From positions 1-33,009 of the forward strand of contig CAJOFW010000004.1 in assembly GCA_905234005.1 (NCBI GenBank): DNA of 33,009 nucleotides, in the 5' to 3' direction. Positions 1 through 9,709 of this stretch are shown piece after piece (within the stretch, counting starts at the first letter, position 1; the number at the start of each line of letters is the position of its first letter). The notes beneath the pieces were generated by a model that saw only the letters and a program-made list of their open reading frames with translations, did no database searches and was not told where the DNA came from. Position numbers and translations under genes: made by a program. Source of the stretch: an uncultured Oscillospiraceae bacterium (GTDB taxonomy: Bacteria; Bacillota; Clostridia; Oscillospirales; Oscillospiraceae).

Positions 1-336
1 CGCAGACCACGCAGAACCGTCCGCCTGCGGCGCGTCCGGCTCGTCGTCGAGGACATTCTGCACGGACAGACTTTCCTCCGGCTCGTATTCCTGTGTCACG
101 TCCTCGACGTCCGGTTCGGTCGATTCGACCGCTTCCGGTTCGTCCGGCTCGGTCACGTTGTCGATGACCGTCACGTCGCCGGCGATGTCCGCGCCGGTCA
201 CGTCCTCGACCGCGAGAACGCCGGGGAGCGTCAGCGAGGCGATCAGCACGACCGCCAGCAGCACCGCCAGCAGCCGCGTTTCACCCCTCTTATGTCCCCG
301 TGTGGCGGACATTTGCCTTTGTGAGGTGTTTCGCAT
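1..336 (-). CDS. secreted/surface protein, N-terminal fragment (signal peptide followed by acidic Asp/Glu/Val/Thr-rich region); runs off the window
   Basis: Reverse-strand reading MRNTSQRQMSATRGHKRGETRLLAVLLAVVLIASLTLPGVLAVEDVTGADIAG...EPDVEDVTQEYEPEESLSVQ..., open to the window edge; basic N-terminus plus hydrophobic core resembles a signal peptide. Confidence 0.65.
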   Translation of the reverse strand, partial: MRNTSQRQMSATRGHKRGETRLLAVLLAVVLIASLTLPGVLAVEDVTGADIAGDVTVIDNVTEPDEPEAVESTEPDVEDVTQEYEPEESLSVQNVLDDEPDAPQADGSAWSA

Positions 337-459
337 GGCAACTACCTTCCTTTTTTGCTGTTTTTATTATATCAGTTTGATTCTACACCGAACGGCATGG
401 CAAGTCAAGGAGCATTTCCCAAAAAACAGGAATTTCCCCTCCCCGGAGCGGGCGCGGGT

Positions 460-1079
460 TCAGCCGCCGCCTTCGGCGATGTGTGTGTCTCGCTGACGCA
501 CCGTGATGACGCAGTGCTCATACGCGTTGATGACGGCCCGTATGTCGTCCGCTGCGGGATGTTCACGCCGTAGCTTCTGTGGATGTGGCCGTGGATGTGA
601 TAGGCCGGGTGATAGCGGTCGAGAAGGCCGCGAAAGCACTCGAAGCCCCGGTGGGTCAGGGTGTCGAAATCGTTCAGACGCCGCGCCGGGGCGTGAGTCA
701 CGAGCACGTCGAAGCCGCCGCGCAGCCGTATGGCCGGCCACAGGCGGCGTACACGCCGGGCCATCTGCCGCTCGGTGTACATATTTTCGCCGGGCCGGTA
801 GCGGTAGGAGCCGCCCAGCCCGAGAAACCGCACGCCCTCGTGGACGTACAGCCGCCCGTCGATGCACACGCAGCCCTCCGGCGGATTCTCGAGCAGCCCG
901 TCGTCGTGGTTGCCGCGCACGTACAGCAGCGGGCGGTTCGACATCGTGACGAGAAACTCGAGATACTCCCGCCGCAGATCGCCGCAGGCGACGATCAGGT
1001 CGAATTCCGAGAGTCTTCCGGGCGTGTAATAGTCGTAGTAATACCGGGATTCCACATCCGACACGGCCAGTATGCGCAT
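460..1079 (-). CDS. calcineurin-like metallophosphoesterase family protein, apparent frameshift near 534-541
   Basis: MRILAVSDVES..., VACGDLRREYLEFL, YVRGNHDD, LVTHAP, HIHGHIH motifs. The expected C-terminus (VINAYEHCVITV) is found in another frame ending at 460, so the annotated 405..1079 ORF tail is probably out of frame. Confidence 0.85.
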
Positions 1080-1083
1080 ACGC

Positions 1084-3015
1084 TCACCGCTTCCCTTCCT
1101 CAGACGCGCCCGCGACGCCCATCGTGTCCACGGTCGCCCGGCCCAGCTCCGTCAGCTCCCCGTAGGCGGGGATGCCGCCGGATACGTTCTCCATGAGGTA
1201 ATCCATGTTGATGATCTGCTCCGGCGTCAGGGAGCGTCCGGCGTCCAGAAGCTTGCCGGTCTGCGTGTACAGCGGGCCGCGGAACGGCTCGCAGATACCG
1301 GCCCGGATGCTGTTTTCCAGCAGCTCCTTGAGCTTCACCGCCGGGGGCGGCAGCCTGTCGGCGCACCGCAGCTCCACCACCCCGGCGGACAGGCCCCAGT
1401 AGTAGTTCAGCGCCCGGCCGCTCTCCGCGTACTCCGACTGGACGGAGCGGTTTTGGATCCGGCGCAGAAGCTGCTCGTAGTAGGTGCCCCACTGCCACAG
1501 CGGCGTGGCGAGATTCACCGTCCCGCCGTCGCCGATCAGGGACAGGCCGAGGCTCTCGCTGCCCTCCCGTCCGACGCGGGCGAGATCCTGCGACGATATG
1601 AGCCGGACGCCGCGCCGCGTCAGCCGCGAGAGCGCCGCGTCCGCCCCGCCGACGGCCGACCACTCGAGGTATACCTCCGCCCGGGGATTTGTCATCTGCA
1701 CGCCCAGCGCAAAGGCGTTGATGCCGGCGACCTGCCCGAAGATCGGATAGTCGGCGAGATACCCGACCGGATTTGACCCGGCAAGCGTGCCGGCTATCGC
1801 CCCGATGATGAATTTGACCTCGTACATCCGGGCGTAGTAGGTGCGGACATAGCGGTGCGACGTGTTCAGCGAGCAGTTGAAGACCGTGACCTCGGGGTGA
1901 TCGACCGCCGCCCGGAGGCTTGCGTCGAGAAGACGCGGCGAGGTCGTGAACACGACCCGGTTCCCCGCCGCGATCGCCCGCTCTATGACCGCCCCCGGCT
2001 CGTCCGTCATCGCGTCGAAATACGCCTCGGTGCGGACGGAATCGTCCATCACACGCTGCACGTACTCGCGGCCGCGTTCGTGTCCCCGCGTCCAGGCGGC
2101 GCTGTCCGGCCGGCCGTCGTGGATGAACGCGGCGCGAAGGCGTTTCCCCTCCCCGCCGGACGCCGCGCCGGATATGACCTTCGTGAGAAGGCCGGGCTTC
2201 TTCTCCGCCGGCGCGAGCTTCACGTCGATCTTCTCCGGCTCCTGCTGCAGGGCGATCTCCTCCCAGACCCTTGTCAGCGCCTGGCGGATCTCCCTGGCGG
2301 ATTTCTCACGGAGCGACGCGTAGCCGTAGATCTTCATGCAGGCGAGCAGCGCGTCCCCGGCGGTGGTGTGCAGCCTGCCGCCGCCGTTTGCCTCGTACGC
2401 CTGCCGGAAGTAGAAATACGCCGCCGTAAACTGCCGCCGCTCCTCCTCGCTCCACGGCTCGCCGGGCTGCTTGCCGACGAGCTTCTGCAGCATCTGGTAG
2501 CCGCCCGGCCTCGAGAACTCGACGCTGTTGAGGCGGCTGAGGCGGTAGAAATCGAGAAATTCGTAATACAGCGCCGTGTCGGCGTTTCGCTCCGGCATGA
2601 CGCGGACGACGGTACCGGTGATCTGCGGCGCGTCGAAGAACTTCAGCACGCTGACGCGCTTGTTGCCCTCCTCCACGTAGAAGCGGTTCATATACTCATA
2701 CGCCCGGATCGGCTCGCGGATGCCCTCGCTCAAATGCGCCTGACACAGGCGCTCCCACTTGACGGCAAACTCCGTGTCCGGCTCCAGAATGGGCATGAAA
2801 TTCGGCGCGAACGAGTGGACGCGGCCGCGTGTCTTCGTGCCGACGACGAATTCCGTCGGTATCTGCACGACGCCGAGGTCGACGCCCGACGCGGAGCGCT
2901 CCGTCGGGATGAAATCATCGAGCACGGGCAGGCACGGCGACGCGCCCCTCGATACGCACTGGCGGTATTCCCGCCGCCCCAGCTTCAGCGCCTCTCTGTA
3001 GTAGATCTCCGACAT
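1084..3015 (-). CDS. BMP family (Med/BmpA-like) substrate-binding protein with long N-terminal ParB-like extension, no signal peptide
   Basis: 643 aa; FYVEEGNKRVSVLKFFDAP motif in the N-terminal part; BMP-like C-terminal half (IIGAIAGTLAGSNPVGYLADYPIFGQVAGINAFALGVQMTNP). Confidence 0.8.
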   Translation of the reverse strand: MSEIYYREALKLGRREYRQCVSRGASPCLPVLDDFIPTERSASGVDLGVVQIPTEFVVGTKTRGRVHSFAPNFMPILEPDTEFAVKWERLCQAHLSEGIREPIRAYEYMNRFYVEEGNKRVSVLKFFDAPQITGTVVRVMPERNADTALYYEFLDFYRLSRLNSVEFSRPGGYQMLQKLVGKQPGEPWSEEERRQFTAAYFYFRQAYEANGGGRLHTTAGDALLACMKIYGYASLREKSAREIRQALTRVWEEIALQQEPEKIDVKLAPAEKKPGLLTKVISGAASGGEGKRLRAAFIHDGRPDSAAWTRGHERGREYVQRVMDDSVRTEAYFDAMTDEPGAVIERAIAAGNRVVFTTSPRLLDASLRAAVDHPEVTVFNCSLNTSHRYVRTYYARMYEVKFIIGAIAGTLAGSNPVGYLADYPIFGQVAGINAFALGVQMTNPRAEVYLEWSAVGGADAALSRLTRRGVRLISSQDLARVGREGSESLGLSLIGDGGTVNLATPLWQWGTYYEQLLRRIQNRSVQSEYAESGRALNYYWGLSAGVVELRCADRLPPPAVKLKELLENSIRAGICEPFRGPLYTQTGKLLDAGRSLTPEQIINMDYLMENVSGGIPAYGELTELGRATVDTMGVAGASEEGKR

Positions 3016-3238
3016 TTTCCATTCCCCCTGTCAAAAAGCGGCCGTAACGTGAGCGATCACGGAAGGATCGCCTGATCGCATTATATCAGAAATCGCGGCT
3101 TTTGCAAACGGGGACGCCGGCGTCGGCGGATTTTCCGCCGCGCCGGTTTGACCCGGCCCGGCAGCATCGCGCAGTCCGGACATGGCTTTTTCCGCGCCGC
3201 GCACACCGATTTCACGTGAAATTTCATGAACGGTTTCA

Positions 3239-3266
3239 TTTACTTCACGGAAAAACGTGCTATAAT
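3239..3266 (+). promoter_or_regulatory. putative sigma-A-type promoter of the LacI-family gene
   Basis: TTTACT-N16-TATAAT upstream of the ORF at 3308. Confidence 0.5.
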
Positions 3267-3307
3267 CGGGATGTGAGAGGAATCGACCGCAAGAGGTGAT
3301 ATATAAC

Positions 3308-4321
3308 ATGAGACGTGACGGCGTATCCCCCACCATGAAGGACGTGGCGAGGCAGGCGGGCGTATCGCTCGGAACCGTGTCCAAGGTCATCAACGGCCTG
3401 CCCGTCGGCGAGGAGTACCGGCAGAAGGTGGAGGCCGCGGCGAAGAAGCTCGGCTATCAGGTCAACAGCTACGCCCGCGGACTCAAGACGAACAAGACCT
3501 ATTCCGTGGCCCTCATCATCCCCACGCTGCAGCACCCCTTTTTCGCTTATCTCGCGGACGAGATCGCCGCCTGCCTGAACCGGCAGCAGTACCGCACCAT
3601 GCTGATGGTCACATACTTCGACCCCGCCGCCGAGCAGAAGAGCATCTCCCTTGTGAAAATGAACAAAATCGACGGCATCATCGCCCTGACGTACAACCCG
3701 GAGCTGGACGTGGACGACAACCTGCCGTTCGTCTCCATCGACCGGCACGTGAGCGCGAGCATCCCCTGCGTATCCTCCGACAACTACGCCGGCGGCCAGC
3801 TCGCGGCGCGGAAGCTGATCGAGCTTGGCAGCAAAAGACTCCTGTTCATGCGGATCGGCTCGGACGTATACAGCGAGGTGGACAAGCGCGGGGCCGGGTT
3901 TGAGAACTACTGCCGCATGGAAAACATCGCATACGAGTCGGTCATCCTCCGCAACGGCGACACGTTAGAGCCGTTCTACCGCTGCATGGACGAGCACATC
4001 ACGGACGGGCGGCCGGATTTCGACGGCATCTTCTGCAACACCGATCACCTCGCCTGCCGCGTCCTCACATATCTGCGGGAACGCGGCGTCCGGGTACCGG
4101 AGGACGTACAGATCATCGGCTACGACGGCATCCTCGATTTCGGCACGGACAGGCTGTACTGCTCCACGATCGTCCAGCCCGTCCGCCAGATGGCGGAGGC
4201 GGCGGTCAACGTGCTGCTCAACCAGGATCTGAAATCCATGCCCGCCCACCTGAGCCTGCCGGTTCGGTACGCCCCCGGCGGCACCACAAGAGACGAAGGC
4301 CCGCGGCCGGCGAATACCTGA
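3308..4321 (+). CDS. LacI family transcriptional regulator
   Basis: MKDVARQAGVSLGTVSKVINGLPVGEEYRQKVEAAAKKLGYQVNSYARGL HTH plus periplasmic-binding-like C-terminal domain. Confidence 0.93.
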   Translation: MRRDGVSPTMKDVARQAGVSLGTVSKVINGLPVGEEYRQKVEAAAKKLGYQVNSYARGLKTNKTYSVALIIPTLQHPFFAYLADEIAACLNRQQYRTMLMVTYFDPAAEQKSISLVKMNKIDGIIALTYNPELDVDDNLPFVSIDRHVSASIPCVSSDNYAGGQLAARKLIELGSKRLLFMRIGSDVYSEVDKRGAGFENYCRMENIAYESVILRNGDTLEPFYRCMDEHITDGRPDFDGIFCNTDHLACRVLTYLRERGVRVPEDVQIIGYDGILDFGTDRLYCSTIVQPVRQMAEAAVNVLLNQDLKSMPAHLSLPVRYAPGGTTRDEGPRPANT

Positions 4322-4470
4322 TACTTTTCCTGAAAAAACGGCAACGAGACAAAGCCTTTGATCGGAGAACAGTATAACGTCCGCGGCGGACGCGCGGCAA
4401 AACGGGATTCGCAGCGTGCCCGGCGGAGGGCTCGACCGATATACGGCTATACCGCCCCGAACAACCGAAA

Positions 4471-4514
4471 AGCGCTCTCTACCGGCAAAGCCGTCATAGA
4501 GAGCGCTGCGTTTT
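4471..4514 (+). terminator. intrinsic terminator downstream of the LacI gene
   Basis: AGCGCTCTCTA...TAGAGAGCGCT perfect arms with inner CGGC/GCCG, followed by GCGTTTTT. Confidence 0.85.
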
Positions 4515-4559
4515 TATGCACTTTTCACCAGGGTCTGTTTTGCAATCGCCCCGTCACCG

Positions 4560-5528
4560 TCACGCTTCGGCGTCCCCGCCTTTGGCTTCGACCGCCTTCC
4601 GGCGGCGGCATCCACGCGCAAACCACGGGAACGTCAGCGGCCAGACGAGGACGACGAAAACGACCATGACGAAATACCGCACAGCCGTCCCGACGCCGAG
4701 GGCGCCGAAGACCGCGGCGACGACCGGCTTGCACACCGCCCGCACGCCGAAAATCAGCGCGACGCCGAGCACGAGCTTGAGCGCCTGCGCCCACAGCGGC
4801 GCCTGTACGTCGAAGCGGATAAAGCGCCGCTCGATCGGCGCCGACACGGCCAGCGCCGCGGCGCTGCCGCCCAGCAGGTACAGATTTTTGATCGCCTCGG
4901 CGAGGTTTTCGGCGTCGATGTCCTGCGGCCAGACACGGTGCTCGACATACGCCGCCGCGGCCAGCGCCGCGACCGCCGTCACGCCGAATACGACCGGCAC
5001 GACAGCCGGGCGCTCGTCCGATTTCTCGAACACCGGATACAGCGCGAACATCACCACAAGCCCGATCGCCAGCCCGCCCAGCACGTCGGTGGGGTAGTGG
5101 ACGCCGAGATACATCCGCGAAAACGCCGTAAGCGCCGCGAGCACGATGCACACGATCCGCACGGCTCTGCGCTCCGTAAAGCGGGCGACGCCGCCGATGA
5201 CCGCCGCCGCGCTCTGCGAGTGGCCGCTCGGGAAGGAATAGCCCGTCGCGCCGGCACGGGCCGACTCCACGATCGTGAAGTCCGGATCGCGCACAAACGG
5301 CCGCTCCACACGGCACATGATCTTCATAAACTGGCTGACCGCCGTGCTGATGACGCCCGCGGCCAGCAGGTAATAGCCGTGCTTCTTGCTGACGCACCAG
5401 TACACCGCGACCGCGATGGCGATGAACGCCCACTCGCTTCCGAGGTAGGTGACCGCCCCCAGCAGTTTGTCCAGAACCGGCTGCCGCACGCTCTCCAGCG
5501 CGTACAGCACGCCCATATTGAAATCCAT
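4560..5528 (-). CDS. phosphatase PAP2 family membrane protein
   Basis: MDFNMGVLYALESVRQPVLDKL..., ...KIMCRVERPF..., GYSFPSGHSQSAAAVIGG, SRMYLGVHYPTDVLGGLAIG (PAP2 signature motifs); RBS GGAGG upstream of the ATG. Confidence 0.9.
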   Translation of the reverse strand: MDFNMGVLYALESVRQPVLDKLLGAVTYLGSEWAFIAIAVAVYWCVSKKHGYYLLAAGVISTAVSQFMKIMCRVERPFVRDPDFTIVESARAGATGYSFPSGHSQSAAAVIGGVARFTERRAVRIVCIVLAALTAFSRMYLGVHYPTDVLGGLAIGLVVMFALYPVFEKSDERPAVVPVVFGVTAVAALAAAAYVEHRVWPQDIDAENLAEAIKNLYLLGGSAAALAVSAPIERRFIRFDVQAPLWAQALKLVLGVALIFGVRAVCKPVVAAVFGALGVGTAVRYFVMVVFVVLVWPLTFPWFARGCRRRKAVEAKGGDAEA

Positions 5529-5783
5529 CGTTTTTACACCTCCGCTGTTCTTTGCTTTTTCCTTCCGCCGCCTTTGGCAGGGCGGCTTTCGCGTCCGCGT
5601 ATGACGCGGCGCCATTATACCACGTTTCCCCGTCCGCCGAAAGACAAAACGATAAAATTGATAAAAAATTGCCTCTCCCCCCTCCTCCGTCCGCTCCCAA
5701 ACGGCGGCACGGCCTCGCCGGGGCTTGCGTTTTGCGGAAAAACCGGTATAATGGGGAAAAACCGACGAAGGGAGCGATATGCC

Positions 5784-6296
5784 GTGAACCGACTGAGCGC
5801 GATCATGGATCGGCGGTCGATACGAAAATTTGAACCCCGCCCGGTGGAGCGCGAGAAGCTGGAGGCCGTCCTGCGGGCGGCGATGCAGTCGCCGACCGGG
5901 AAGGATTCGCGGTGCTGGGAGTTTCTCGTCATCGAGGACGAGGCAGACCGCGCCGCCCTGTCCGGGATGAGTCCGTTCGGCCAGTGCGCCAAAAACGCCC
6001 CGGCGGTCATCCTGACCATGTGCAATATGGACCGCGCCGACCCGGCGGTCGACGTGTGGGTGCAGGATCTCGCCGCCGCGAGCATGACGATGCTGACACA
6101 GGCCGAGCTGGAGGGGCTTGGCGCGACGTGGCTCGGGATGTACCCGTTTCAGGAGCGGCTCGACGCCATACGGGCGTATTTCCGTCTGCCCGAAAACCTG
6201 ATCCCGTTCTCCGCCATCGCCCTCGGCTACAGGCTCCGCCCCAAGCCGCCCGAGGATCGCTTCGACCCCGCCAAAATCCACTGGGGAAAAATATAA
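5784..6296 (+). CDS. nitroreductase family protein
   Basis: GTG start; VNRLSAIMDRRSIRKFEPRPVEREKLEAVLRAAMQSPTGKDSRCWEFLVIEDE...GLGATWLGMYPFQERLDAIRAYFRLPENLIPFSAIALGY. Confidence 0.88.
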   Translation: MNRLSAIMDRRSIRKFEPRPVEREKLEAVLRAAMQSPTGKDSRCWEFLVIEDEADRAALSGMSPFGQCAKNAPAVILTMCNMDRADPAVDVWVQDLAAASMTMLTQAELEGLGATWLGMYPFQERLDAIRAYFRLPENLIPFSAIALGYRLRPKPPEDRFDPAKIHWGKI

Positions 6297-6324
6297 TACC
6301 ATTTCCTGAAAGAAAACATATTAT

Positions 6325-6356
6325 ACGCCGCGTACCGCCGGGTACGCGGCGTTTTC
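6325..6356 (+). terminator. intrinsic terminator after the nitroreductase gene
   Basis: ACGCCGCGTACC-gccg-GGTACGCGGCGT followed by a short T-run. Confidence 0.8.
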
Positions 6357-6540
6357 CACCGGCACAAACCGTCAACATCCACAATGGGCATACAGATTCT
6401 GGAAATCATTTTGGCCAGGTTTTCGATTGACATCGAATTGTTTATTATGTTACGCTGTTGACAAATCCGGGTGGAGCGCTGTCGCCCCGCCCCCGTTTCG
6501 CGTTTTCCCTATCAGTCAGCAGACAGCAGTCAGATGATAT

Positions 6541-6600
6541 CAACTACCAACCACCAACTACCAACTACCAACTACCAACTACCAACTGCCAACCACCAAC
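6541..6600 (+). repeat. heptanucleotide tandem repeat (CAACTAC), about 8.6 units, in the 5' leader of the acyl-CoA dehydrogenase gene
   Basis: Units read CAACTAC CAACCAC CAACTAC x4 CAACTGC CAACCAC CAAC, ending about 5 nt before AGGAGG. Confidence 0.95.
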
Positions 6601-6617
6601 GCACAGGAGGAAGCGAT

Positions 6618-7745
6618 ATGCTTGACAAAAAACACCAGATGATACAGCAGCTCACGCGGGAGTTTGCCGTGAACGAGATCGAGCCGTGCATCGACTACGC
6701 GGAGGAGCACGGCGAGTTCCCGGACGAGCTGTGGGAGAAGGCCGCCCGCTATGGCTTTATGGGCTGCTGCATCCCCGAGGAATACGGCGGACAGGGCGGC
6801 GATTTCTTCTCGTCCATCATCATGATGGAGCAGATCTGCCGCACGGCGGTCGGCGCCGCGTCCATGTTCATGGCCAACTCCCTCTCCGGCATGCCGATTC
6901 TCAAATGCGGCACCGAGGAGCAGAAGCAGAAATATCTCCGCCCGGTCGCGGAGGGCAAAAAGCGCTGCGCCTTCGCGCTGACGGAGCCGGGCGCAGGCTC
7001 CGACACCGGGGCGCTGAGCACCACGGCGCGGCAGGACGGCGATCATTTCATCCTGAACGGCCGCAAGACGTTCATCACCCTCGGCCCGACGTGTGACTGG
7101 GCCGTTGTCTTCGCGAACGTCATCCGCGACGACGGGAAGAAGGCCCTGACCGCGTTCATCGTCGAGGCGGACACGCCGGGCTTCTCCCGGGGCAAGCGCG
7201 AGAAAAAGCTCGGCCTGCACGCCTCGGGCACCTGCGATCTCATCTTCGACGACGTGCGCGTACCGAAGGAGAACATCCTCGGCACGGTGGGCGGCGGCTG
7301 GAGGGTCGCCGGAAGCGGCCTGAGCGCCGGACGCATCAACGTCTCATCCCAGGCCCTCGGCGGCGCGCAGGGCTGTCTTGACGAGGCGGTCAAATACGCC
7401 GGCGAACGCGTCCAGTTCGGCAAGCCGATCGCGAAATTCCAGAACACCCGGTTCAAAATCGCGGAGATGGACGCGAAGATCGAGGCCGGACGCCGGCTCA
7501 TCTACAGCGCGGCGCAGATGGTCGACCGGGGCGAGGACGCGCTCCTGCAGGCGTCCCGTGCCAAGTACTACATGAGCGAGGTCGCCAACGAGGTCGCCTA
7601 CAAGTGCCTGCAGATCCACGGCGGCTACGGCTATATGGAGGGCTTCGCGATCGAGCGCTTCTACCGTGATCTGCGCATCATGCCCGTGTACGAGGGCACG
7701 AGCGAGGTTCAGCTCATGGTCATTTCCAGCGCCATTATGAAATAA
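6618..7745 (+). CDS. acyl-CoA dehydrogenase family protein (copy 1)
   Basis: MLDKKHQMIQQLTREFAVNEIEP..., FALTEPGAGSDTGAL, GGYGYMEGFAIERFYRDLRIMPVYEGTSEVQ; AGGAGG RBS. Confidence 0.93.
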   Translation: MLDKKHQMIQQLTREFAVNEIEPCIDYAEEHGEFPDELWEKAARYGFMGCCIPEEYGGQGGDFFSSIIMMEQICRTAVGAASMFMANSLSGMPILKCGTEEQKQKYLRPVAEGKKRCAFALTEPGAGSDTGALSTTARQDGDHFILNGRKTFITLGPTCDWAVVFANVIRDDGKKALTAFIVEADTPGFSRGKREKKLGLHASGTCDLIFDDVRVPKENILGTVGGGWRVAGSGLSAGRINVSSQALGGAQGCLDEAVKYAGERVQFGKPIAKFQNTRFKIAEMDAKIEAGRRLIYSAAQMVDRGEDALLQASRAKYYMSEVANEVAYKCLQIHGGYGYMEGFAIERFYRDLRIMPVYEGTSEVQLMVISSAIMK

Positions 7746-7758
7746 GGAGGCGGGCAAT

Positions 7759-8562
7759 ATGAAGATTCTGGTCTGCGCAAAGCAGGTGCCCGACACCTCG
7801 GGCAAGGTCGCCGTCAACGACGACGGCACACTCAACCGGGCGTCCATGCCCGTCATCACAAACCCCGACGACTTAAACGCCGTGGAGGCGGCGCTGAAGC
7901 TCAAGGACGCTTACGGCTGCAGGGTCATCGTCGTCACGATGGGCCCGGCGGCGGCGGAGAGCATGCTGCGCGAGCTGCTCGCGATGGGCGCGGACGAGGC
8001 GTACCTGATCTCCGACCGCGCCTTCGGCGGCTCGGATACGTTCGCCACGAGCCAGGTGCTCGCGGCGGGGCTTCACCACATCGGGATCGACCCGGACGAC
8101 ATCGTGATCTGCGGCCGCCAGGCCATCGACGGCGACACGGCCCAGGTCGGCCCGCAGATCGCGGAGAAGCTCGATCTGCCGCAGATCACCTACGCCGGCG
8201 AGCTGACGGTCGAGGGCCGGACGGTCCGCGTACAGCGGATGCTCGAGGACGGCTACATGACGATCGAGACCGACACGCCCTGCCTCGTCACCTGCGTCAA
8301 GGAGCTGAACGAGCCGCGGTATATGTCCATCAGGGGCATCCTGCGCTGCTTCGACAAGCCCGTCACCGTCCTGACCTACGAGGATCTGAAGGACGAGCCG
8401 CTGATCGACGCGTCCACCATCGGACTCAAGGGCTCGCCCACGAACATCGCGAAATCCTTCACGCCGCCCCTCAAGGGCGCGGGCGTCATGCTGACGGGCG
8501 TGGACGACAGCGCCGTCGTCGCCGACCTCACCGACCGCCTGAGCGCGAAGCACATCCTGTAA
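7759..8562 (+). CDS. etfB: electron transfer flavoprotein subunit beta (copy 1)
   Basis: MKILVCAKQVPDTSGKVAVNDDGTLNR..., CGRQAIDGDTAQVGPQIAEKLDLPQITYA; operon context with acyl-CoA dehydrogenase and etfA. Confidence 0.95.
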   Translation: MKILVCAKQVPDTSGKVAVNDDGTLNRASMPVITNPDDLNAVEAALKLKDAYGCRVIVVTMGPAAAESMLRELLAMGADEAYLISDRAFGGSDTFATSQVLAAGLHHIGIDPDDIVICGRQAIDGDTAQVGPQIAEKLDLPQITYAGELTVEGRTVRVQRMLEDGYMTIETDTPCLVTCVKELNEPRYMSIRGILRCFDKPVTVLTYEDLKDEPLIDASTIGLKGSPTNIAKSFTPPLKGAGVMLTGVDDSAVVADLTDRLSAKHIL

Positions 8563-8574
8563 GGAGGGGCGAAC

Positions 8575-9699
8575 ATGAAACAGAACGATTTTATGAACAC
8601 CGACATCCAGGCGTTCCACGGCGTCTGGGTCTACTGCGAGCAGCGGCAGGGCCGGCTCATGAGCACCGATCTCGAGCTTGTCAGCGAGGGACGAAAGCTC
8701 GCCGATGAGCTTCATACGGAGCTGTGCGGCGTGCTGCTCGGCGACGGCGTCGACGGGCTTGTGAACGAGCTTGGCGGCTATGGCGCGGACAGGGTGTACG
8801 TCTGCGACTCGCCGCTTCTCCGCGACTACGTCACCGAGGCCCACGCGAAGGTCATCTGCGACCTCGTGGCGGCGTACCGGCCCGAGGTCGTGCTCTTCGG
8901 CGCTACGAACATCGGCCGCGACCTCGCGCCGCGTGTCGCCGCCCGGCTCGGCACCGGCCTGTGCGCCGACTGCACCCACCTCGACGTGGACGTCGGCACC
9001 TATGTCGAATTCCTGCGCGAAAACTCGACGCTGGACGAAAAGGGCATCGGCGAGGACAAGCTGCGGGAGAAATTCGGGCACGACCTCAAAATGACCCGTC
9101 CGGCGTTCGGCGGCCACCTGATGGCGACGATCGTCTGCCCCCGGTTCCGCCCGGCCATGGCCACGGTGCGCCCCGGCGTCATGCAGAAGGCCCCGTTCGA
9201 CGAGGCGAAGGCCGCCGCCGTCGTGACGGAGCACCCGGCGTTCGAGCTTGCGGAGACGGATCTGCACACCCGCGTCCTCGAGGTCGTGAAGTCCACCCGG
9301 CAGATCGTCGATCTGCTCGGCGCGGACGTGGTCGTATCCGTCGGCGGCGGCATCGGCTCCGACGTGGAGCGCGGCATTGCCCTCGGACAGGAGCTGGCGG
9401 ACGTGCTCGGCGGCGTACTCGGCGGCAGCCGCGTCGCGATCGACTCCGGCTGGCTCTCCGCCGACCACCAGGTCGGACAGACCGGCAAGACCGTGCACCC
9501 GAAGCTGTATATCGCGCTCGGCATCTCCGGAGCTATCCAGCACAAGGCCGGTATGCAGGACTCCGACTGCATCATCGCCGTCAACAAAAACCCGCAGGCA
9601 CCGATCTTCGAGGTCGCCGACTACGGCGTCACCGGCGATCTTTTCAAAATCGTGCCGCTGATGATCGACAGCTTCCGCGCCGCGAAGAAGACGCTCTGA
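8575..9699 (+). CDS. etfA: electron transfer flavoprotein subunit alpha (copy 1)
   Basis: GVWVYCEQRQGRLMSTDLELVSEGRKLADEL..., GGSRVAIDSGWLSADHQVGQTGKTVHPKLYIALGISGAIQHKAGMQDSDCIIAVNKNPQAPIFEVADYGVTGDLF (ETF-alpha FAD signature). Confidence 0.95.
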   Translation: MKQNDFMNTDIQAFHGVWVYCEQRQGRLMSTDLELVSEGRKLADELHTELCGVLLGDGVDGLVNELGGYGADRVYVCDSPLLRDYVTEAHAKVICDLVAAYRPEVVLFGATNIGRDLAPRVAARLGTGLCADCTHLDVDVGTYVEFLRENSTLDEKGIGEDKLREKFGHDLKMTRPAFGGHLMATIVCPRFRPAMATVRPGVMQKAPFDEAKAAAVVTEHPAFELAETDLHTRVLEVVKSTRQIVDLLGADVVVSVGGGIGSDVERGIALGQELADVLGGVLGGSRVAIDSGWLSADHQVGQTGKTVHPKLYIALGISGAIQHKAGMQDSDCIIAVNKNPQAPIFEVADYGVTGDLFKIVPLMIDSFRAAKKTL

Positions 9700-9709
9700 G
9701 GTACCCGCC

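Noticed and set aside
4938-5783. N-terminal extension of the nitroreductase ORF (4938 start)
   Set aside because: Overlaps the PAP2 gene on the opposite strand; the GTG at 5784 with an upstream RBS begins the conserved domain.
6541-6600. CRISPR array
   Set aside because: 7-bp units without spacers; a simple tandem repeat, not repeat-spacer structure. The 18-bp array at 17290 is likewise a coding tandem repeat.
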